This document shows positions 44,501 to 53,263 of a stretch of 64,000 nt of DNA, piece by piece. The position numbers and the translations under genes were made by a program. The stretch is taken from the NCBI GenBank assembly GCA_035502095.1, contig DATJUX010000022.1, forward strand, positions 62,001 through 126,000, given 5' to 3'. Numbering within the stretch: the stretch's first letter is position 1; each line of letters opens with the position of its first letter. The stretch comes from JAKANT01 sp035502095 (GTDB taxonomy: Bacteria; Pseudomonadota; Gammaproteobacteria; Burkholderiales; Burkholderiaceae_F). A model generated the notes under the pieces. The model did no database searches, was not told the origin of the DNA, and saw nothing but the letters and a program-made list of their open reading frames with translations.

Positions 44501-46098
44501 GGCGACTTCGGCACGACCGCGCTTCCGCGTTCATTGCCCGCCCGCGTCGACTGGACTTGCGCGAGGCTCCCGGTCGGCGCGGGGCATGCCCCGGGCGACG
44601 CGAGATAGGCCAGCGCGGATGCGAGCTGGGCCTCGTTCGGGTCTCCCAGCGCGTGCGCCATGTCGTCGGCGACCGAGCATCCCGGCACGCTGACCCCCGC
44701 CGTTCCCTGCGTGTTGGCGGGTGAGAAACCATCCGGGTAGTCGCCGAAGCCCGCCTGGTTGACGCCTTTGAACTGGATCGAGAAGTAGGTCGTGCCGCAG
44801 TTGTCCGCCGGAAAGAATCCATACGGTTTGCCGCATGTGGTCGAGCCGAACTGGTAGACGTTCACCCCGATCCCGCGCAGGCTGTTCATGATCGACTCGC
44901 TCGCGGAGCAGGTATCGGGCCCGGTCAGCACGAACACCCGCGACAGGTTCAACGCGGGCAACGCCGTGCCCTGGGTCACCGAAAAGCCCTGTGCGGTGGA
45001 ATGAAAGTCCAAAGGCGTGATCGGCATGCCCGTGAATGGGTCGTCGACCGGGTACTTGTTGTTGTACACGGTGAGCTCGAACGTCTTGCCGGCGGTGGCC
45101 GTGGGTCCCGCGATCATGTAGGCGAGTTCGCTTGCGATGTCGAGGTATCCGCCGCCGTTGTAGCGGATGTCGAGCACGAGGTCGGTGATGCCCTGCGCTT
45201 TGAGCTGGGTCACCGCCGCGACCAGCTCCTGTTCGGCCGTGGCGATGTGGTCCTTGAACAGCATGTAGCCGACGGTGGTCCCGGAAAGGACGGCGACGTT
45301 CGTAACCGGCGTCTCCGTGACCTTGGCCGCGTTCATCGTCACCGTGCGCGGCGTCGTCGCGCCCGCATCGAGGACCGAAAACGCATGCACCTCGCCGGTC
45401 GAGGCGGGGAACAGGCCGGCGTTCAGGGTGTCGACGCTCGCCGGGTCGGCCGCATTGACCATGTCGACACCGTCGACGGCCAGCACGCGCGCGCCGCGCG
45501 CAAGATTCGCCGCCGTCGCCGGTGAGCCCGGCTCGACATAGGCCACCTCGACATCGCGCGGCGGAGTGGCGGCAATGACGTCCCAGGCCGCCCCGTAACC
45601 GGCCTGCACGCCCGACTGCGAGAGGGCCTCCCAGGCCGACGTCGGATACGTGAAGTGAAACCGGTCCTTGGGCTGGCCGGACGGCGTGGTCGCGCTGGTC
45701 TTCAGGAGCGCGAAGTACGCCGCCGTCGTCGACGTGCCGCCGGGATTGAGGTCCGGCACCTCGCTGTACCAGAGATACAGCTCGTTGGTCCACGACCGCA
45801 GCCAGTTGTTTTCCGCGAGGGTCGAGCCCTGCACGTCCGGGTACGGGATGCCGGTGAACGGATCGGTGCCCGAGCGCGGTGTCGCGCATCGTGCCGCGAA
45901 GGTCGCCGACGGAGGGTAGACGCCCGGCGTATAGGGAATCGGGCTTGGCGCGGGAGAACTGCTGTTGCCGCCGCCGCAAGATCCCAGGCCAACGAGTCCG
46001 GCCAGCACGAACAAACGCGCGCAGCGTCGCCCGCGCTCCGCGGCAGTCAAGGAAGCCGCGCCGGCGGCGGGAGCGTTCGACAGACCGTTCATGCTCAT
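44470..46098 (-). CDS. S41 family peptidase (C-terminal processing protease-like) lipoprotein
   Basis: The 542-residue protein has a lipoprotein signal (LFVLAGLVGLGSCGGG), an S41 N-terminal part (NNWLRSWTNELYLWYSEVPD) and a PDZ-like domain (VAYVEPGSPATAANLARGAR). The core carries DLVLDIRYNGGGYLDIASEL and the nucleophile region VLTGPDTCSASESIMNSLRG, then QFGSTTCGKPYGFF. In S41 enzymes the Ser acts with a Lys or in a triad. It should act in the periplasm or at the outer membrane. Start ATG 46098 has GAGGGG just upstream; ATG 46092 is an alternative. Confidence 0.82.
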   Translation of the reverse strand: MSMNGLSNAPAAGAASLTAAERGRRCARLFVLAGLVGLGSCGGGNSSSPAPSPIPYTPGVYPPSATFAARCATPRSGTDPFTGIPYPDVQGSTLAENNWLRSWTNELYLWYSEVPDLNPGGTSTTAAYFALLKTSATTPSGQPKDRFHFTYPTSAWEALSQSGVQAGYGAAWDVIAATPPRDVEVAYVEPGSPATAANLARGARVLAVDGVDMVNAADPASVDTLNAGLFPASTGEVHAFSVLDAGATTPRTVTMNAAKVTETPVTNVAVLSGTTVGYMLFKDHIATAEQELVAAVTQLKAQGITDLVLDIRYNGGGYLDIASELAYMIAGPTATAGKTFELTVYNNKYPVDDPFTGMPITPLDFHSTAQGFSVTQGTALPALNLSRVFVLTGPDTCSASESIMNSLRGIGVNVYQFGSTTCGKPYGFFPADNCGTTYFSIQFKGVNQAGFGDYPDGFSPANTQGTAGVSVPGCSVADDMAHALGDPNEAQLASALAYLASPGACPAPTGSLAQVQSTRAGNERGSAVVPKSPWHQNRIYRR

Positions 46099-46482
46099 GT
46101 TTCCCCTCGAGACGTCGGAGCGGACTCCCGACACACCGCGGCGGCGCGCCTGGCGGCGAGCGCAGCGGTCGATATGCCGAACGTTAAACCCGCGCCGGCG
46201 GTTGGCATCGAAGCGCAACGCGCCGTGCCGGTTGCCGCAGCCGCGCCATCGCAGCTCGCCGGACTCGCCGGCGATGCTAGCCCGAAGCGCACGGCGATTG
46301 GGCCTGCGCAAGCTCGTTGAAGGCGCCCGGCAACGTGATTGCAGGGCGTTCGCACGCAGCCGTGCCGGCGCGGAGCGACGAATGATGGGCCTCGCATGGT
46401 CATGCGACGATGCGCTTCCACGCCCCCGGCTTTGGTGTCGCCCGCGACGCGACGAACTCAGAGCCGGAACGGCGGCTGTCGA
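46099..46482. other. 384-bp intergenic stretch without a supported gene
   Basis: This lies between the S41 peptidase start and the SDR stop, both on the minus strand, so it should hold the peptidase promoter and perhaps an SDR terminator. All frames are short or arginine-rich, and no ribosome site leads into a plausible protein. Confidence 0.4.
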
Positions 46483-47262
46483 TTACCGGTAGCCGCCGTC
46501 CACCATGAAGTTCTGCCCATAGGCGTAAGACGAACCGCTGCCCGCAAGGAATGCGGCAAACGCCGCGATCTCGTGCGGCGCGGCGAAACGCCGCACCCAG
46601 ATCTTGCTCAGTTCGTGCTCGCGCTCGTCTTCGGGCAGCGTGTCGTTCAGGCTTGTTTCGATCCATCCCGGCGCGAGCCCGTTGATGCGGATGCCTGCGC
46701 TGGAGTATTGCTCGGCGAAGATCTTCATCATGTGGCCCTGCGCCGCCTTGGACGAATCGTAGTGGGCGGAGATCTGCGACTGCGAGTTGATGCCGTTGGT
46801 GGAGGTGACGAGCACGATGCTGCCGCGCACGCCTTTCGCCTTCATGCGCTCGGCGACCGCGCGCGTCGAGACGAAGCAGCCGTGCACGTTGACCTCGAAC
46901 ACGTTGCGCCAGCCGTCGCGTCCGTCCAGCGTCTGTTCCTCGATCGGCACGTTGGGCGAAATGCCGATCGAGTTGACCGCGACCGAGATTTCGCTGCCGA
47001 TCGCGGCGACGGCAGTCTCGAGGAAACGCCGGAAGGATTCTTCATCGCTTTGATCCACCGGCCCTGCGAACCCCTTCACGCCCTGCGCGGCCAGCTCCGC
47101 GACCAGTTTCGTCGCCGCCTCCCTGTTGCGTCCGTACGTGACCGAGACCGCGGAGGCGCCGTTGGCCGCCAGCGCGCGCACGATTTCAGCGCCAAGGCCG
47201 CCGGATCCGCCAAGCACGAGTGCATGCCCTTCAACCCGGTTCACATACCGCGCCGCGTCCAT
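46483..47262 (-). CDS. short-chain dehydrogenase/reductase
   Basis: The 259-residue SDR has the cofactor motif ALVLGGSGGLGAEIVRAL (about 13-30), VNSIGISPN for the structural Asn region, the Ser in IVLVTSTNGINSQSQIS and the YDSSKAAQGHMM catalytic Tyr-x3-Lys. The end is the usual APGWIETSLN and GQNFMVDGGYR. It resembles 3-oxoacyl-ACP reductase-like SDRs. Start ATG 47262 has a good GGGAGG site; the longer frame adds only unlikely sequence. Confidence 0.88.
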   Translation of the reverse strand: MDAARYVNRVEGHALVLGGSGGLGAEIVRALAANGASAVSVTYGRNREAATKLVAELAAQGVKGFAGPVDQSDEESFRRFLETAVAAIGSEISVAVNSIGISPNVPIEEQTLDGRDGWRNVFEVNVHGCFVSTRAVAERMKAKGVRGSIVLVTSTNGINSQSQISAHYDSSKAAQGHMMKIFAEQYSSAGIRINGLAPGWIETSLNDTLPEDEREHELSKIWVRRFAAPHEIAAFAAFLAGSGSSYAYGQNFMVDGGYR

Positions 47263-47316
47263 GCCGCCTCCCGCCTCGAGAAGGGCGCAGTGTAGTGGCC
47301 GGCCTTGCACGCGGGC

Positions 47317-47829
47317 TTAACAGTTGGCGGCGCGTGCAGCGGGGCTCAGGCCTGCGATGCCGAAGACTTCCTTGAGGCGCCGGCTTGCGGCAAGAACCGC
47401 CCCATGCACCCGGCGCACGAACTGCTCGACCTGCTCGCTGCGGCTCTCGCCCGACAGGCACCACTCGCAGAAATGCTCGCAGTTGTTGGTGGTCAGGCGA
47501 TACCGGTTCTCGCCGAGGCGCGAACGCGCACGCGCCACGATCTCGCCCGGGGCAAACCGCGGGACGGGCCGCGCCTTGATCGATACCGGGCGGCCGTCGG
47601 CAAACTCCTCGAACGATACCTCCTCGACCGGCCCGCGCAGAAGCAGGACGCTCGAGAGCCCGGCGTAGTGCACGACCTTGTTGTTGCCGACGTAGATGCC
47701 GTGGTGCGCGTACCCGAGGCGCGGCGTCACCAGGTGCGCACCGAGCGGCAGACTGCGCGCTGCGACCGATTCCTGCGCGGACGCAGCGACGAGGGTCGCA
47801 GCCGGCATCGATGGAATCAGATCGCTCAT
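47317..47829 (-). CDS. LRAT/NlpC-P60-like lecithin retinol acyltransferase family protein
   Basis: The 170-residue protein carries the permuted papain-like core of the LRAT family: LVTPRLGYAHHGIYVGNNKV with the catalytic His in HHGIYVG, VVHYAGLS, and the nucleophile Cys in YRLTTNNCEHFCEWCLSGES. Eukaryotic relatives are acyltransferases or phospholipases; bacterial ones are little studied. No signal peptide is seen. A family B repeat element sits 37 bp upstream of the start. Confidence 0.75.
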   Translation of the reverse strand: MSDLIPSMPAATLVAASAQESVAARSLPLGAHLVTPRLGYAHHGIYVGNNKVVHYAGLSSVLLLRGPVEEVSFEEFADGRPVSIKARPVPRFAPGEIVARARSRLGENRYRLTTNNCEHFCEWCLSGESRSEQVEQFVRRVHGAVLAASRRLKEVFGIAGLSPAARAANC

Positions 47830-47865
47830 TTTCGGACTCGTCGTCTTGCGCCTTACCGATGGCGC

Positions 47866-47940
47866 CATTGAACCGGGATCGCCGCGCCCGGATAAGTCGG
47901 GGCGTCTCCGAGCCGAGGACGCTCCCAGCTGGGAGCGTCC
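47866..47940 (-). repeat. family B element, copy 1 (CATTGAAC / ATAAGTC / palindrome)
   Basis: Plus-strand order is CATTGAAC (47866-47873), 18 bp, ATAAGTC (47892-47898), then a perfect 24-bp palindrome at 47917-47940 with half-site GGACGCTCCCAG. Its centre lies 37 bp from the first base of ATAAGTC. It sits just upstream of the LRAT gene. Copies 2 and 3, at 51599 and 54110, keep the same spacing. Confidence 0.65.
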
Positions 47941-47977
47941 CCAAGGCGGTCGTCGGGCGGCGACGGCGAGCGGCGCC

Positions 47978-48019
47978 GTCGTTCGTGAGGCCGAGCTCCA
48001 CGGCTTCGCTCGGGATGAG
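47978..48019. repeat. dispersed intergenic repeat, family A (inverted, short)
   Basis: Reverse complement gives TCATCCCGAGCGAAGCCGTG then GAGCTCGGCC, the family A core. It lies directly after the family B element in the 320-bp gap between the divergent LRAT and S10 peptidase genes. Confidence 0.4.
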
Positions 48020-48151
48020 AGTGCAGGCAACTCGGCCGTGCGCTGCCGGCGTACATTGCGCGTCGCCGAAGTGCCACCGCCTGGCGTTCTAGCGTTCGAC
48101 GGCCTCCGGAAACGTCCGGTCGCCGATGACCCCGTGGGAAACGATCTCGTG

Positions 48152-49693
48152 ATGCGTTCGCGCGTTGCCGCTACCCTCGTCCTCGCTGCGACGCTCGCAG
48201 TGGCTGCCTGTGGCGGCGGGGGCGGGGGTGGCGCGCCGGCCCCGGGCAACGGCGATCAGCCGTACTTCGATCCGACCATCTATTCGAGCAGCCCGGGTGC
48301 ATCGCTCGCCGCTGCCGGCGAAGGCGGGGCACGCACGCATCACCAGATGACGCTGCGCGGGAACACCGTCGACTACACCGCCGTCGCCGCACATCTTGCG
48401 GCCAGGGACCTGACGTCGGGCGCCGACGAGGCCTCGATCTTCTACGTCGCGTACACGCTCGACAACCAGGATGCGGCGACGCGCCCGATCACCTTCTTCT
48501 ACAACGGCGGGCCGGGCTCGGCCACGGTCTGGCTGCACCTCGGGTCGTTCGGTCCGAAGCGCCTGGTGACCGGCGACCCGGGCACGAACGCGCCGACGCC
48601 GTTTCCGCTGGTCGACAACCAGGAGACGCTGCTCGACATCAGCGACCTCGTGTTCGTCGACGCGGTCGGCACCGGCTACTCGCAGGCGATCGCGCCCAAC
48701 AACAACCAGACGTTCTGGGGCGTCGACCAGGACGCGCGCGTGTTCCGCGACTTCGTGATCCGATACCTGACCGTCAACGGCCGGCTCGCGTCGCCCAAGT
48801 TCCTGTTCGGCGAGTCGTACGGCACCACGCGTTCGGCGGTCCTCGCCGACATGCTCGAGACCGCCGGCGTCCAGCTCGCAGGCGTCGTCCTGCAGTCCTC
48901 CGTGCTCAACTACAACAGCAACTGCGGCGTGGTGACCCTCGCCCTGGGCTGCGCCGGCTACGTGCCGAGCTACGGCGCCATCGGCGCCTACTTCGACCTC
49001 GCGAACCCTGCCCCGGCCGACCCGGTCGCGTACGCGCAGCAACTGCGCGCCTTCACCGCGAACACCTACGCGCCGGCGGACGCGACATACCTCGCCAGTC
49101 ACACGCTGCCCGCGGCGGGGGTACTGAATCAGCTGCAGGGATTCACCGGCATTGCGGTGAGCCTGTGGACGACCAACTTCAACCTCGACCCGGCGACCTT
49201 CCAGCAACGCCTGCTTTTGGGCCAGCTGATCGGCCGTTATGACGCGCGTGTCACGGCGCCGGTGGGCAGCGCGCTCGCGAGCCAAGGCGATCCTTCGAGC
49301 ACGTTCATTTCGGGCCAGTTCACCGCGGCCATCGGCGGTTATCTGGGCAACTCCCTCCAGTACACCAATGCGTCGACCTATGTGGTAGGCAGCAGCGCGA
49401 TCAACACTTGGGATTTCTCGCACGACCAGAACCCGTTGCCGGACACGATTCCCGACCTCGCGGCGGCGCTGGCGCAAAACCCGAACCTGAAAGTCCTGTC
49501 GCTGAACGGGTATCACGATCTCGCCACGCCGTTCTATCAGACCGAGCTCGACCTCGCACGGCTCGGCGGGCCGGGCAACCTCACGCTGCGCTTCTACGCG
49601 GGTGGTCACATGACCTATCTCGACGACGTCTCGCGACCGAGCGAGCGGGCGGACCTGGGATCGCTGTACCAGAGCGCGTCGGTGACGCGATGA
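48152..49693 (+). CDS. S10 family serine carboxypeptidase-like lipoprotein
   Basis: The 513-residue protein has a lipoprotein signal (LVLAATLAVAACGGGGGGG). The S10 catalytic set is complete: FFYNGGPGSATVW for the oxyanion hole, LFGESYGTTRSAV with nucleophile Ser, LNGYHDLATP with Asp and FYAGGHMTYLDD with His. Bacterial S10 peptidases act at low pH on peptide C-termini in the periplasm or outside. ATG 48152 follows an adjacent GTG at 48149 in the same frame; either could start it. The EF-hand gene follows after 16 bp. Confidence 0.83.
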   Translation: MRSRVAATLVLAATLAVAACGGGGGGGAPAPGNGDQPYFDPTIYSSSPGASLAAAGEGGARTHHQMTLRGNTVDYTAVAAHLAARDLTSGADEASIFYVAYTLDNQDAATRPITFFYNGGPGSATVWLHLGSFGPKRLVTGDPGTNAPTPFPLVDNQETLLDISDLVFVDAVGTGYSQAIAPNNNQTFWGVDQDARVFRDFVIRYLTVNGRLASPKFLFGESYGTTRSAVLADMLETAGVQLAGVVLQSSVLNYNSNCGVVTLALGCAGYVPSYGAIGAYFDLANPAPADPVAYAQQLRAFTANTYAPADATYLASHTLPAAGVLNQLQGFTGIAVSLWTTNFNLDPATFQQRLLLGQLIGRYDARVTAPVGSALASQGDPSSTFISGQFTAAIGGYLGNSLQYTNASTYVVGSSAINTWDFSHDQNPLPDTIPDLAAALAQNPNLKVLSLNGYHDLATPFYQTELDLARLGGPGNLTLRFYAGGHMTYLDDVSRPSERADLGSLYQSASVTR

Positions 49694-49709
49694 AGATGGA
49701 GAGGCCGGC

Positions 49710-50090
49710 ATGAAGCAGCTCGCAGTCCTCGTCGCCGCGCTCGCGTTTGCGGGGGCCGCGGTAGCCCCGGTCGGCGCGCAGAGCGTCCGGACCTCCGCAT
49801 CCGTGCAGTCGCCGCTGTGCGATCCGTGCGTCCCGCCCGCGCTGCGCAACACGACGCCCGCGCAGCCGACCGAAGGCGCCGCGTTGCAGTCGCAGGTCGA
49901 GCAAAAGCTGCGCCAGAGCTTCGACGCGGCCGACGTCCGGCACACCGGCGCGCTGACGCGCGAGCAGGCGCGTGCCGCCGGCCTTGGCGTGGTGGCGAAC
50001 AACTTCGATCAGATCGACACCGCGAAGACCGGCAAGGTCACCTTCGAGGACTTGAAGCGGTACCTGCGCTCGCGCGGGGCGAAGTTCTGA
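49710..50090 (+). CDS. secreted EF-hand domain protein
   Basis: The 126-residue protein has a signal peptide (QLAVLVAALAFAGAAVAPVG) and a cysteine pair in PLCDPCVPP. Two EF-hand-like units follow: SFDAADVRHTGALTREQARA and FDQIDTAKTGKVTFEDLKRY. The loops keep the D-x-D/N pattern only partly (DAADVRHTG, DTAKTGKVT), so calcium affinity may be weak. GGAGAGG at about 49699 precedes the start. Likely co-transcribed with the S10 peptidase. Confidence 0.75.
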   Translation: MKQLAVLVAALAFAGAAVAPVGAQSVRTSASVQSPLCDPCVPPALRNTTPAQPTEGAALQSQVEQKLRQSFDAADVRHTGALTREQARAAGLGVVANNFDQIDTAKTGKVTFEDLKRYLRSRGAKF

Positions 50091-50097
50091 GCGGACG

Positions 50098-50184
50098 CGC
50101 CGCCGGCGTCACGCTGAGTTCCTCCGCTGCCTTGGCGAAGCTAATGTGGCGTGCCGCCGCTTCGAAGGCGCGGATGCCGTTCAG
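50098..50184 (-). pseudogene. LysR regulator N-terminal remnant
   Basis: The minus strand reads LNGIRAFEAAARHISFAKAA then EELSVTPAA, an unmistakable LysR/GcvA-type helix-turn-helix start. The frame then passes into the antisense of the EF-hand gene and loses similarity. Without the rest of the helix-turn-helix and any effector domain it cannot function. Confidence 0.5.
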
Positions 50185-50308
50185 ATGGTGAGCCGCCGGG
50201 CCATGGTGCTTGGTTCTTCTGCCTGGTGCGCGCGCAAAAACTCGTTTGCCGGTGCGCGGCCCGGTCTCTAGCATGCCCCGGTCGTTCCCCAGACAAGGAG
50301 AAGCAGCC

Positions 50309-50701
50309 ATGCCATTCGTCCGCATCGAGCTTGCGCGCGGCAAGCCCGCCCACTATCGCAAGGCGCTCGGCGACATCGTCTATCGCGCGATGACCGAGGT
50401 CATCAACGTGCCGCAGGGCGACAAGTTCCAGGTCATCACCGAGCACCCGCCGGAGGAGCTGAACATCACGCCGGCCTACCTTGGAATCCGCTATTCGCCG
50501 GACGTGGTGCTGATCCAGATCACGCTCAGCCACGGCCGCACGGTCGAGCAGAAGTCCGCCTTCTACAAACGCGTTGCCGCTGACCTGCAGCGCGAGCTGA
50601 AGCTCGACCCGCAGGACGTGTTCATCAACCTGGTCGAGGTCGCGAAGGAAAACTGGTGCTTCGGCAACGGCCTGGCGCAGTACGTGACGCAGGCGACATG
50701 A
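50309..50701 (+). CDS. tautomerase family protein (MSAD/4-OT-like)
   Basis: The 130-residue protein begins MPFVRIELARGK, so after Met removal Pro is N-terminal, the catalytic base of the tautomerase superfamily. It contains VINVPQGDKFQVITEHPPEE and LSHGRTVEQKSAFYKRVAAD, and ENWCFGNGLAQYV at the end, typical of the longer fused-type tautomerases. CAAGGAG precedes ATG 50309. The LysR remnant upstream may once have controlled it. Confidence 0.82.
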   Translation: MPFVRIELARGKPAHYRKALGDIVYRAMTEVINVPQGDKFQVITEHPPEELNITPAYLGIRYSPDVVLIQITLSHGRTVEQKSAFYKRVAADLQRELKLDPQDVFINLVEVAKENWCFGNGLAQYVTQAT

Positions 50702-50731
50702 CCGGTGCACCTAACGGCTTCGACACCGACC

Positions 50732-51562
50732 CTACATCAGCCGACGTTGTGCGGGCGTGACGTGCAGAAATGACACGTGCGATTGCGCCTGCACGGCGTT
50801 GTGGACGGCCGCGACGGCGTCATCGAGCTGACTGGCGCGTCCGGGCAGCGCGGCGGCGAGAGCCGCGATCGCCGCGACCCCGGCGGCGGCTGCGATCCAG
50901 CGCGCGCACGCTCCCACCGACATCACGAGCGTCGCCTGCAGTGCGGCGAGCGGCGTCGGCGGTACCGCAAGCACCCGGTACACGCGCACCGGCCGGCTGA
51001 TGTTCTTCACGCGCCGGCTGCCGGCGTCGAGATACTTCACGTCGATCGCCTCCTGCACCTGGTCCTTGAGCGCGCGCGAGATGCAGATCTCGCCCGGCTT
51101 CGCAAGCGCCTCGAGGCGCGCCGCGACGTTGACGCTCACGCCCGCGATGTCGTGCTCGTCGAACAGAATGTCCCCGACATTGAGACCCATGCGGAAGCGG
51201 ATCTGGTCCGCCTGGGGCACGTGCGCGTTGCGGCGTGCGAGTTCGCGCTGCATCTCGACCGCGCAACGCAGCGCCCCGGTCGCGCTCGCGAACGTGACGA
51301 GCAGGCCGTCGCCGGTCGAGCGCGTGATGCGGCCGCCATGGCTAACGAGCGCGGGCTCGATCACTTCGGTGCGCAGGCATTGCAGGCGGACGTGGGTTCC
51401 CGTTTCGTCGCGCTCCATCAGTCGCGCGTAGCCGGCGACATCGGCGATCAGAACCGCGGCGAGACGCCGGTCGAGCTTCGGACGTGCGGCCACCCCGGCG
51501 GTGCCGAGCGCTTGGAATGCGCTGTCCACTGCCGCGGGGACGGAGTGGGCCGGGTGAGTCAT
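50732..51562 (-). CDS. class III adenylate/guanylate cyclase, C-terminal membrane anchor
   Basis: The 276-residue protein has a class III cyclase catalytic domain: LDRRLAAVLIADVAGYARLM (first metal Asp), GGRITRSTGDGLLVTFASAT (second metal Asp), FRMGLNVGDILFDEHDIAGV and VNVAARLEALAKPGEICISR. The C-terminal MSVGACARWIAAAAGVAAIA is a probable membrane helix with a short tail. It would make cAMP or cGMP in the cytosol. ATG 51562 is preferred (CGAGG upstream); ATG 51601 lies inside a family B element, which is upstream in either case. Confidence 0.8.
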   Translation of the reverse strand: MTHPAHSVPAAVDSAFQALGTAGVAARPKLDRRLAAVLIADVAGYARLMERDETGTHVRLQCLRTEVIEPALVSHGGRITRSTGDGLLVTFASATGALRCAVEMQRELARRNAHVPQADQIRFRMGLNVGDILFDEHDIAGVSVNVAARLEALAKPGEICISRALKDQVQEAIDVKYLDAGSRRVKNISRPVRVYRVLAVPPTPLAALQATLVMSVGACARWIAAAAGVAAIAALAAALPGRASQLDDAVAAVHNAVQAQSHVSFLHVTPAQRRLM

Positions 51563-51598
51563 CGTCGTGGCCTCGTGCGAAGGTTGAATCCACGACGC

Positions 51599-51671
51599 CA
51601 TTGAACCCGCAAAGCGCGCTGCGCATAAGTCAGGCCGCTCCCTCGCTCGGAGCCGCCCCAGCTAGGGGCGG
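51599..51671 (-). repeat. family B element, copy 2
   Basis: CATTGAAC (51599-51606), 18 bp, ATAAGTC (51625-51631), then stem CCGCCCC (51653-51659) / GGGGCGG (51665-51671) around AGCTA. The stem centre is 37 bp from the first base of ATAAGTC, as in copy 1, although the stem sequence differs. It lies directly upstream of the cyclase gene. Confidence 0.6.
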
Positions 51672-51703
51672 ACCTACTGCGAGTGGCGCCAATCGCCCTG
51701 GGT

Positions 51704-51773
51704 CGTCATCCTGCTCCGAAGGCGACGGATCCGGCCGGGGAACAGCCGGGACCCCTCGTTTCACTCGGGATGA
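51704..51773. repeat. dispersed intergenic repeat, family A (diverged)
   Basis: CGTCATCCTGCTCCGAAGGC, then GACGGATCCGGCCGGGG and ending CACTCGGGATGA, matches the family A layout with changes. It follows the family B element, the same A-beside-B arrangement seen near 47.9 kb. Confidence 0.4.
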
Positions 51774-51789
51774 AAAGTCTCGTTCGAGG

Positions 51790-52443
51790 TCAGCGCGCGG
51801 CGTAGGCCGCCTGACCGATCAGCGACGCAAGCGGGCGCGTCGAGGCGGCGGACAGGGCAGAGACGAAACGCGCCGCGGCGTCCGCGGCGGCGGCGCCCTC
51901 CGACCACGCGGTGGCCAACGACCGCAGGGCCTCGCGCGTCTGGCGCGTGAGCGCACCGCCGAGCGGATCGTTCACGTCGGCGAGCAGCTTCTCGCAATAG
52001 AGCAGGCGCGCCTCCTTGCTGGCGGCGATGAGCTCCATCACCGCGCTCGCCGCGGCGCAGAACTGGTCGGCGCTCAGTGCCTCGGCGGCTTCGGCTTGCG
52101 CGTGCCAGGCACACAGATACTCGATCGGTCCGAGGCTGCGCCGGCTGCCGAACGCGGCGTCGGCTTGCGCGCTTGCACCCCACGCGCTGCGCCGACCGGT
52201 GGGAAGCCGCCCGGTGCGCAGCGCGTGCACGACGGCACTGGCGACCGCGGCACGCGCCGGGTAATCGCCGTGCTGTCCGATCAACGTCAATACGCGCAGG
52301 AATGCCGGGTAGAGATCGTCGCCCAGGCCTTCGCACACGGCGGCCAGCAAAGCGACTCGATCCTCTTCGGTGGGCAGGTCGATGCATCCTTCGACCAGCG
52401 CTTGCGTGGCCGCGATCCAGCGCGGCTCGGCCAAGAGCGTCAT
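51790..52443 (-). CDS. hypothetical protein, all-helical, near type III secretion genes
   Basis: The 217-residue protein is alanine-rich and predicted helical, with no signal or membrane segment. It reads MTLLAEPRWIAATQALVEGC, LPTEEDRVALLAAVCEGLGD, and later RSLGPIEYLCAWHAQAEAAE and LTRQTREALRSLATAW. I do not recognise a family. It follows the 74-residue gene by 10 bp, and both lie downstream of the filament-like secreted gene, so a role in type III secretion (chaperone, effector or regulator) is possible but unproven. Confidence 0.5.
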   Translation of the reverse strand: MTLLAEPRWIAATQALVEGCIDLPTEEDRVALLAAVCEGLGDDLYPAFLRVLTLIGQHGDYPARAAVASAVVHALRTGRLPTGRRSAWGASAQADAAFGSRRSLGPIEYLCAWHAQAEAAEALSADQFCAAASAVMELIAASKEARLLYCEKLLADVNDPLGGALTRQTREALRSLATAWSEGAAAADAAARFVSALSAASTRPLASLIGQAAYAAR

Positions 52444-52453
52444 CGCGTAGCCG

Positions 52454-52678
52454 TCAACGGGTCGTGCCGTACTCGTCGCGCAAGTGCGCGAGGACGCGCT
52501 GCGCGTGCTGCGCGACGCTCAGGCCGCGTGTGGCAAAGCCGATGTCTCCTACGACGCGCGCGTTGGCGCCCACGCTGTCGGCGTCGAAGAACGAGGCCGC
52601 GCGCGACGACCCGGTCCCGGTCGATGCCGAGCCGGCCGGGACGCGGCCGCTTGCGGGAAGGAGGTCGGAGACAAGCAT
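52454..52678 (-). CDS. small hypothetical protein, 74 residues
   Basis: ATG 52678 opens a frame LVSDLLPASGRVPAGSASTG followed by a Ser/Ala-rich stretch and VGDIGFATRGLSVAQHAQRV then LAHLRDEYGTTR. A strong GAGG-type ribosome site is not obvious. The second half looks like a small helical domain. It directly precedes the 217-residue gene, so they are probably one unit. No family is recognised. Confidence 0.4.
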   Translation of the reverse strand: MLVSDLLPASGRVPAGSASTGTGSSRAASFFDADSVGANARVVGDIGFATRGLSVAQHAQRVLAHLRDEYGTTR

Positions 52679-52740
52679 GATCGGGTCCTGGTTTCTGGAT
52701 CGAGCTTAGCCGCGGGGCGACGCAGCGCCTAGTGCGGCGC

Positions 52741-52754
52741 CTCCCAGCTGGGAG
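52741..52754. repeat. isolated palindrome of the family B type
   Basis: CTCCCAGCTGGGAG is identical to the core of the palindrome at 47917-47940 and is followed by the same CGTCCC. The CATTGAAC and ATAAGTC parts are not recognisable at the expected distances, so it is a truncated or degenerate copy. Confidence 0.5.
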
Positions 52755-52782
52755 CGTCCCTAACGGCCGGGTCCTCGGGTGT

Positions 52783-53178
52783 TCAGTCGAATTGCGCGTC
52801 CGGCGTCGTGTTCGTCGTGTCGGTGCCGGTCGGGTTGGGCTGCGCCGGGGGCGCTGCATGCCGGTCGTTCTCCGCGCGACGCTCCTCGTTCTGCTCCCGG
52901 TCGTTGCGCTGGCACAGCTCGTAGGAGTCGTTCGCGACCAGGAACGAAACTGGATTCACGAGCCATTCGTAGCCCTTGAAGACCAGCTGCATGCGCGTGG
53001 TCGACGTGTCGTCGCTGTCCTGGGGTACCTGCGCGATCGACGGGTCTACGTCGGGTGTCGGAGGGGGATTCAGTTCGGCCGCCGTGCCGTCGCCGCTTGC
53101 CGTCGCGGGCACCGGCTCCCATTCGAAGACCGCCACCGCCGTCAGGGCCGGGCCAAAGTCGGTGTTGAAAGGCAGCAT
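52783..53178 (-). CDS. hypothetical protein downstream of the filament-like gene
   Basis: The 131-residue protein starts at ATG 53178. It opens LPFNTDFGPALTAVAVFEWE, has a Pro/Asp/Thr-rich spacer (LNPPPTPDVDPSIAQVPQDS), then a core TRMQLVFKGYEWLVNPVSFL followed by ANDSYELCQRNDREQNEERR. A low-complexity polar tail rich in Thr, Asn and Asp ends it. No family is recognised. It follows the secreted filament-like gene by 85 bp on the same strand, so it may be a type III secreted or accessory protein. Confidence 0.5.
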   Translation of the reverse strand: MLPFNTDFGPALTAVAVFEWEPVPATASGDGTAAELNPPPTPDVDPSIAQVPQDSDDTSTTRMQLVFKGYEWLVNPVSFLVANDSYELCQRNDREQNEERRAENDRHAAPPAQPNPTGTDTTNTTPDAQFD

Positions 53179-53263
53179 GGTGCGCTCCGGGTCTGGGTGG
53201 GCGGAGAAAAAACGGGGCTGTGCCGTTCGGCAGCAGCCCCGTTGCCTGTTACCGCGAAGCCGC

